Assembly (NCBI GenBank): GCA_028694305.1
Contig: JAQUTO010000004.1
Location: forward strand, 1-19,578
Reading direction: 5' to 3'
DNA from: Bacilli bacterium
GTDB taxonomy: Bacteria > Bacillota_I > Bacilli_A > RFN20 > UBA1709
Length of the DNA stretch: 19,578 nt
Shown piece after piece: positions 15,612-19,578 of the stretch. Every line of letters begins with the position of its first letter. The first letter of the stretch is position 1. Below the pieces are notes generated by a model, which searched no databases, was not told the origin of the DNA, and saw only the letters and a program-made list of their open reading frames with translations. Made by a program: the position numbers and the translations under genes.

Positions 15612-16133
15612 ATGCGATTTTTTAGGCCAACCTGGTATGAACTAAGTCTAAAACAAGTTAACTTCGATGCCCTCAAAGAAATGGGCGTTGAAACAATTTT
15701 ATGTGACTTAGATAATACCTTAACTGCATATTATGAAAAAGTTCCGTCTAAAGCGGTCGCTAAGTTAGTCCAGAAAATCCAAAAGAAGGGTTTTAAACTT
15801 ATCATTATTTCTAATAATCATTTGGATCGAGTTTCAATTTTTTGTGAATCATTAAAACTACCTTATTTGTCTAGTGCTCATAAACCATTTATCAACAATG
15901 CTAAAAACTACTTGATTACTAATAATATTGATTTTAAAAAGTGCGTGATCATAGGGGATCAATTAATCACCGATGTTATGTTTGCCAATTCTTTAGGTAT
16001 TCGCTCCATCTTAGTTGAACCAGTTGCTGATTCAGATTTACCAGTAACAAGAATTAATCGCGCTATTGATAAGGCCATTCGCAACAATAATTTAAGACGG
16101 AATAAATATAAGAAGTTAGGGGAAAAGAAATGA
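15612..16133 (+). CDS. yqeG: YqeG family HAD-IIIA phosphatase (phosphatidylglycerophosphate phosphatase type)
   Basis: YqeG belongs to the HAD superfamily class that includes yeast Gep4, which dephosphorylates phosphatidylglycerophosphate to phosphatidylglycerol; that activity is taken from the family. The product is 173 residues from ATG 15612. A GTG at 15606 is in frame but lies within the SD AGGAG (15602-15606), so ATG is preferred. Motif I is DLDNTL (32-37), motif II SNN (67-69), motif III Lys91 in AHKP, and motif IV GDQLITD (115-121). The basic N-terminus MRFFRPTWY fits membrane association. It ends in TGA, sharing ATGA with yqeH. With plsY nearby, two phospholipid-synthesis steps lie in this window. 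Confidence 0.93.
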   Translation: MRFFRPTWYELSLKQVNFDALKEMGVETILCDLDNTLTAYYEKVPSKAVAKLVQKIQKKGFKLIIISNNHLDRVSIFCESLKLPYLSSAHKPFINNAKNYLITNNIDFKKCVIIGDQLITDVMFANSLGIRSILVEPVADSDLPVTRINRAIDKAIRNNNLRRNKYKKLGEKK

Positions 16134-17269
16134 AAGCCAAAATCTGTAGTGGTTGTGGGGCAGTGTTACAAAGTCTTGACCCAGATAAACAAGGTTATAT
16201 TCCAAGTAATGTTGAACTTCATCGTGAAGAGCCACTTTGTCAACGTTGTTTTAAGTTGCGCCATTATAACGAAAACTCAATTTCAATCAATAATGAAGAG
16301 TTCTTAAAAACCATCGATATTCCGACTAAAGATAATATTATCTTATATGTCATGGATGCTTTTAACTTCCATGGCTCGTTAATTAAAGATATAAATAAGA
16401 TGGCTAAAGACTCAAAACTCATCATTTTAGTTAATAAAATTGATGTTTTACCTAAATCACTTAATGAAAATAAGTTTAGAAGACATATTATTAGTGAGTT
16501 AAATGAGGCGGGAATTAAGTTTGATGATTTACAAAGCATCAGTGCTCGTAAAAATCGTAATTTTGATGATTTATTAAATGGTATAATTAAAACATATCCT
16601 GAAAAGAACATTTACTTAATTGGTGCTGCCAATGTTGGTAAATCTTCTATTATTAATACATTATTACATGATTATGAGAATAATACTGATAAAATGGTTA
16701 CTACTTCTTATTTTCCAGGAACGACATTGCAATTAGTAAAAGTACCTTTCTTGAATGATAAATATCTTTACGATACACCGGGTATATATAATGTAGAAAA
16801 CATCTATCATTATGTTGATAGTAAGAATTTAAGAGCTTTGCTGCCAACTAAAGAAATTAAGCCTTTAGTCTTTCAACTTAAGCCTGGACAATCACTTTAT
16901 CTAGGAAGTTTATGCCGTTTAGACTTCATTAAGTCAAAAAATCTAGTCAAAACTTCTTTTATCGTATATGCTAGTAATAATGTTAAAGTAAATCGGACTA
17001 AGTTGGATAATAATGCTGATGAAAAATTCAATAAAGCTATTCTAAATCCTGATTATTCGCCGAAAGCGACCAATATCAAGAGTATAACTGACTTTACTAA
17101 ACATCCATTATTAATTCAAGGACAGGAACGGACTTCCATCTGTATTAATGGACTTGCTTTCATTGATGTAGTCGGACAAGATGTCGTTTGTGATGTCTAT
17201 GTACCAAAGGGAGTTGGCGTTCAAACATATCCATCCTTCATCGGAGGTGAAGAAAATGCTAAAAGGTAA
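16130..17269 (+). CDS. yqeH: Ribosome biogenesis GTPase YqeH
   Basis: YqeH is a circularly permuted GTPase needed for assembly of the 30S ribosomal subunit. The 379-residue product has an N-terminal zinc finger (C6, C9, C37, C40), then the G motifs in permuted order: G4 NKID (102-105), G5 SAR (138-140), G1 GAANVGKSS (165-173), G2 region with GTT, and G3 DTPG (215-218). A C-terminal domain of about 130 residues follows, as in the family. The start ATG overlaps the yqeG stop (ATGA at 16130-16133), and the end overlaps yhbY by 14 nt, so expression is tightly coupled. The order yqeG-yqeH-yhbY matches Bacillus except that aroE is missing between yqeH and yhbY. Confidence 0.95.
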   Translation: MKAKICSGCGAVLQSLDPDKQGYIPSNVELHREEPLCQRCFKLRHYNENSISINNEEFLKTIDIPTKDNIILYVMDAFNFHGSLIKDINKMAKDSKLIILVNKIDVLPKSLNENKFRRHIISELNEAGIKFDDLQSISARKNRNFDDLLNGIIKTYPEKNIYLIGAANVGKSSIINTLLHDYENNTDKMVTTSYFPGTTLQLVKVPFLNDKYLYDTPGIYNVENIYHYVDSKNLRALLPTKEIKPLVFQLKPGQSLYLGSLCRLDFIKSKNLVKTSFIVYASNNVKVNRTKLDNNADEKFNKAILNPDYSPKATNIKSITDFTKHPLLIQGQERTSICINGLAFIDVVGQDVVCDVYVPKGVGVQTYPSFIGGEENAKR

Positions 17270-17546
17270 ACAAAAATGCTATTTAAGAGGTCTGGCTAAT
17301 ACAATGCCATCCTTCTTTCAAGTTGGTAAAGATGGCTTATCTCAAACAGTTTATGATACTGTTAGAAAAGCCTTAATTGCTAATGAACTAATTAAACTTA
17401 ATGTACTTAAAACTTGTGAAATTGAAGTCGATGAAGTTGCTAAAGAACTTGCCAAAGCCACTAGATCAGACGTAGTTCAAATAATCGGCAGAACTATTGT
17501 TCTTTATAAACCAGCCAAAGAACCTAAAATTGTCCTCCCTAAATAA
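17256..17546 (+). CDS. yhbY: YhbY family RNA-binding protein (CRM domain)
   Basis: This 96-residue protein is a single CRS1/YhbY (CRM) domain, a KH-like RNA-binding fold associated with pre-ribosomal particles; the B. subtilis homologue is YqeI. Characteristic segments are LKGKQKCYLRGLAN, FFQVGKDGLS (the GxxG-like loop) and IGRTIVLYKPAKE. The frame is open 25 codons upstream, but GGAGG at 17243-17247 stands 8 nt before ATG 17256 and MLKGKQK is the normal family start. It overlaps the end of yqeH and shares one base (TAATG) with the following nadD-yqeK gene. Confidence 0.93.
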   Translation: MLKGKQKCYLRGLANTMPSFFQVGKDGLSQTVYDTVRKALIANELIKLNVLKTCEIEVDEVAKELAKATRSDVVQIIGRTIVLYKPAKEPKIVLPK

Positions 17547-18670
17547 TGAAAAAGAAGATTATTATTCTCGGAGGTTCATTCAATCCGATTCATAATGGAC
17601 ATTTAGCAATTGCCGATGCTGCTTACCACCAACTAGAAGCCAATGAAGTTTGGTTTCTACCTTTAAAGTCGCCACGGTGGAAAGAAGTAAGCACTTCGCA
17701 AAGTGATCGTTTAGAGATGATTAAACGTGCAATCGCCCCTTATCCTAACTATAAACTTTGCGATTATGAACTAAAACATACCATAAAAGGGGAGCCAACT
17801 TATACTTTCAATACCATCAAAGCCTTTAAAAAACTCTATCCGGAGTATGAATTCTATTTTTTAATTGGTTCAGATCAATTAGAGTTATTGGCCAATTGGT
17901 ATCAGATTGAAGAACTAGCCAAAATGGTTACTTTTGTTTTGGCTAAACGTCCAGGTTATCAAATTAATCAACAAAATATCAAGAAATATGGGGTTAAGGT
18001 ATTGGATATTCAAGGACCAATGGTCTCTTCTTCCTCTATTCGAATTTTTGATAGTTATGCAGTTCCTCAAGAAGTGGCTGAATATATGCAAAAAAGAGGA
18101 TTATATCTTGAAAACAAGTTGATTTTAGAACTTTCTACTACTAGATTTGAACATTCTAAAAGGGTAGCAGTTGTGGCAAAAAAGATAGCAAAAGCCAATA
18201 AATATGATGTAGATCAAGCTTATATTGCTGCTATTTTGCATGATTGTGCTAAAGAGATACCTTCTACAGTTGCAAAAAAACTAATGGAAGCATATTTTCC
18301 AAAGTATTTAGATATTCCTCCTCAAATCTATCATCAATTTCTAGGAACAATTGTTGCTCAAGATACTTACCATATTAAAGATCCTGTCATTTTACAAGCT
18401 ATGATGTACCATACAACTGGGCATTATCCAATGTCAGACCTAGATAAGATTGTCTATGCTGCTGATAAGATTGAACCGGGTCGGAAATATGAGAAAGCCA
18501 AATACTTAACTTCTTGTTGTATTAATAATTTAGATTCAGGCTTTTTGAACGTTTTGCAAGATAATATTCTATACTTAATAGAGAAGAACAAGGGCGATCA
18601 AAGTAAGATTTATTATTTAACACTGGAAACAGCACAAAAGTACTTAAATGGAGGAAATAATGAAAGATAA
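17546..18670 (+). CDS. nadD: Nicotinate-nucleotide adenylyltransferase fused to YqeK HD hydrolase
   Basis: The N-terminal half (about 1-190) is NadD, which makes deamido-NAD from nicotinate mononucleotide and ATP: GGSFNPIHNGH is at 9-19 (HxGH 16-19), the GSDQLELLANW segment follows, and SSSSIR closes the nucleotidyltransferase at 161-166. The C-terminal half (about 195-374) is a YqeK HD domain with H203, HD at 232-233, H263, H289, H293 and D307, the full metal-ligand set; YqeK enzymes split Ap4A symmetrically into ADP. In Bacillus these are two adjacent genes; here they are one 374-residue frame, an arrangement known from Mollicutes. There is no stop or start cluster at the junction near 18115-18130. 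The start shares one base with the yhbY stop, and no separate SD is needed for coupled translation. Confidence 0.94.
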   Translation: MKKKIIILGGSFNPIHNGHLAIADAAYHQLEANEVWFLPLKSPRWKEVSTSQSDRLEMIKRAIAPYPNYKLCDYELKHTIKGEPTYTFNTIKAFKKLYPEYEFYFLIGSDQLELLANWYQIEELAKMVTFVLAKRPGYQINQQNIKKYGVKVLDIQGPMVSSSSIRIFDSYAVPQEVAEYMQKRGLYLENKLILELSTTRFEHSKRVAVVAKKIAKANKYDVDQAYIAAILHDCAKEIPSTVAKKLMEAYFPKYLDIPPQIYHQFLGTIVAQDTYHIKDPVILQAMMYHTTGHYPMSDLDKIVYAADKIEPGRKYEKAKYLTSCCINNLDSGFLNVLQDNILYLIEKNKGDQSKIYYLTLETAQKYLNGGNNER

Positions 18671-19013
18671 ACTTGCACTTGTAGTCAAAACCATCGATGA
18701 TATGAAAGGAAATGACATTCAAATAATTAATGTTTCAGATGTCAATCCTTTATGCGAATATTTCGTTATTTGTGACGCCAACAATACTACTCAAACTAGT
18801 GCCATTGCAGCCAAAGTTCGCAAGGAATTACTCCAAAAAGGCTTCGATATTAATCATATTGAGGGTGAAAAGGGCAGTAAATGGGTGCTTTTAGACGCAA
18901 ATGACATTATTATCCATGTCTTTTATTCGCCAGAAAGAGCTAAATATAGCTTAGATAAACTCTGGGCAGATCAAGAATTCTTGAATGTTGAGGACATCCT
19001 CAAGGAGGGCTGA
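18660..19013 (+). CDS. rsfS: Ribosomal silencing factor RsfS
   Basis: RsfS binds uL14 on the 50S subunit and blocks joining with 30S when nutrients are short. The product is 117 residues, of normal length, with the family blocks DIQIINVSDVNPLCEYFVIC, IEGEKGSKWVLLDANDIIIHVF and SLDKLWAD. An in-frame ATG at 18648 lies on the SD itself; GGAGG (18650-18654) stands 5 nt before ATG 18660, which is the start chosen. It overlaps the nadD-yqeK gene by 11 nt. The stop is TGA, showing that TGA is not read as Trp. The nadD-yqeK-rsfS order is conserved in Bacilli. Together with Rel upstream, it links this region to growth arrest under starvation. Confidence 0.94.
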   Translation: MKDKLALVVKTIDDMKGNDIQIINVSDVNPLCEYFVICDANNTTQTSAIAAKVRKELLQKGFDINHIEGEKGSKWVLLDANDIIIHVFYSPERAKYSLDKLWADQEFLNVEDILKEG

Positions 19014-19018
19014 TATTT

Positions 19019-19498
19019 ATGTATACTCTACCACCAAAAAGTGACAATAAAATTGATAATTACCGCAAAATAGAGCAGTATTTACCATCATTATTTGATA
19101 AAGAGGTAAATATTTACTCTAATTTGGCCAATACTATCGGATTACTCAAGTATTTCATTGATGATATTAATTGGATTGGTTTTTACCTTGTTGAAAAAGA
19201 CTATTTAGTGGTTGGACCTTTTGCTGGTTTACCATCCTGTACTAAGATTCCTAAAGGTTTAGGTGTTTGTGGCACAGCTTATGCAACTGGTAAACTCCAA
19301 ATAGTTAGTGATGTTACAGAATGTTCCAATCATATTGTTTGCGATCCAGAATCGAGAGCTGAAGTTGTTTTACCAATTGTCCATAAAGGCCAAGTCATGT
19401 GTGTCCTAGATATTGACTCACCATATATTGATCGTTTTGATAACATCGATATTGAGCATTTAGAGAAAATTGCTAAGATAATTTCTACCTTCTATTAA
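19019..19498 (+). CDS. msrC: Free methionine-R-sulfoxide reductase (GAF domain)
   Basis: This enzyme reduces free L-methionine-R-sulfoxide, protecting the methionine pool from oxidation. The 159-residue product is one GAF domain. The three family cysteines are present: C74 (GLPSC), C84 (GVCGTA) and C108 (HIVCD), with an additional C102. Other signatures are NWIGFYLV, PESRAEVVLPI and LDIDSP. B. subtilis YtsP is the likely counterpart. AAGGAGGG at 19002-19009 overlaps the end of rsfS and supports ATG 19019; only 5 nt separate the two genes, so this is the last gene of the block 3 operon. A terminator-like hairpin follows. Confidence 0.93.
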   Translation: MYTLPPKSDNKIDNYRKIEQYLPSLFDKEVNIYSNLANTIGLLKYFIDDINWIGFYLVEKDYLVVGPFAGLPSCTKIPKGLGVCGTAYATGKLQIVSDVTECSNHIVCDPESRAEVVLPIVHKGQVMCVLDIDSPYIDRFDNIDIEHLEKIAKIISTFY

Positions 19499-19534
19499 AA
19501 GGGGTACTACTAGAAAGCCCCTTTACTTTTGTTT
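19498..19534 (+). terminator. Probable terminator after the fRMsr gene
   Basis: AAAGGGG (19498-19504) pairs with CCCCTTT (19518-19524) over a 13-nt loop, followed by the imperfect T-rich tail ACTTTTGTTT. The stem starts in the stop codon. The broken T-tract makes its strength uncertain. The remaining bases to 19578 are AT-rich and hold no recognisable gene. Confidence 0.65.
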
Positions 19535-19578
19535 GATATTACTTCGTATAATTAGTATTATGTTGATTTAAGACTATT

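Noticed and set aside
17181..17255. Twenty-five-codon N-terminal extension of yhbY inside yqeH
   Set aside because: No SD is present and the added residues do not belong to the CRM domain; ATG 17256 has GGAGG at proper spacing.
19538..19550. ATTACTTCGTATA, 12 of 13 bases of a loxP half-site
   Set aside because: The opposite inverted arm is absent, so this is a chance match in AT-rich sequence.
19547..19552. TATAAT near the end of the window as a promoter for the next gene
   Set aside because: No convincing -35 box is found 16-18 bp upstream and the downstream gene is not visible, so it was not listed.

Overview
This is a 19.6 kb stretch of a low-GC, densely coding, housekeeping chromosome. 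Protein families, strong Shine-Dalgarno sites and gene order place it in the Firmicutes/Mollicutes radiation. A reduced Bacilli-derived lineage (Erysipelotrichia-, Acholeplasma/Izemoplasma- or RF39-like) fits best; this is inference, and no species can be named. TGA is used as a real stop (yqeG and rsfS) and all tryptophans in the genes use TGG, so the code is standard and Mycoplasma/Spiroplasma are excluded. There are no insertion sequences, CRISPR arrays, tRNAs or rRNAs, and no gene-free gap longer than about 210 bases.

The layout joins three blocks that are separate in Bacillus subtilis. Block 1 (1-8023, +) has ruvB (5' end cut by the window), secDF, apt, the bifunctional (p)ppGpp enzyme rel, and hisS, followed by a structured RNA that is probably 6S RNA. 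It resembles the Bacillus ruvB...secDF-recJ-apt-relA-hisS-aspS-6S order with queA, tgt, yajC, recJ, dtd and aspS missing. Block 2 (8048-15603) has tkt and yneF (+), plsY on the minus strand, and parE-parC (+) fired divergently from the plsY promoter. Block 3 (15612-19498, +) is a tightly overlapping run: yqeG (phosphatidylglycerophosphate phosphatase type), yqeH (30S assembly GTPase), yhbY, a nadD-yqeK fusion, rsfS (ribosome silencing factor) and a free methionine-R-sulfoxide reductase.

The genes cover recombination, protein export, purine salvage, stringent response, tRNA charging, pentose phosphate flux, membrane lipid synthesis, chromosome decatenation and ribosome maturation. Growth-state control recurs: Rel makes (p)ppGpp, 6S RNA (if correct) restrains RNA polymerase, RsfS silences ribosomes, and YqeK-type HD domains hydrolyse Ap4A.

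The most unusual items are: a roughly 45-residue tail on histidyl-tRNA synthetase with 12 Cys and 7 His, built from an internal duplication; the 6S-like RNA, with a near-ideal promoter embedded in a perfect palindrome and its terminator ending 24 nt before the tkt start codon; and a possible sliding-clamp-binding motif at the extreme C-terminus of ParC.
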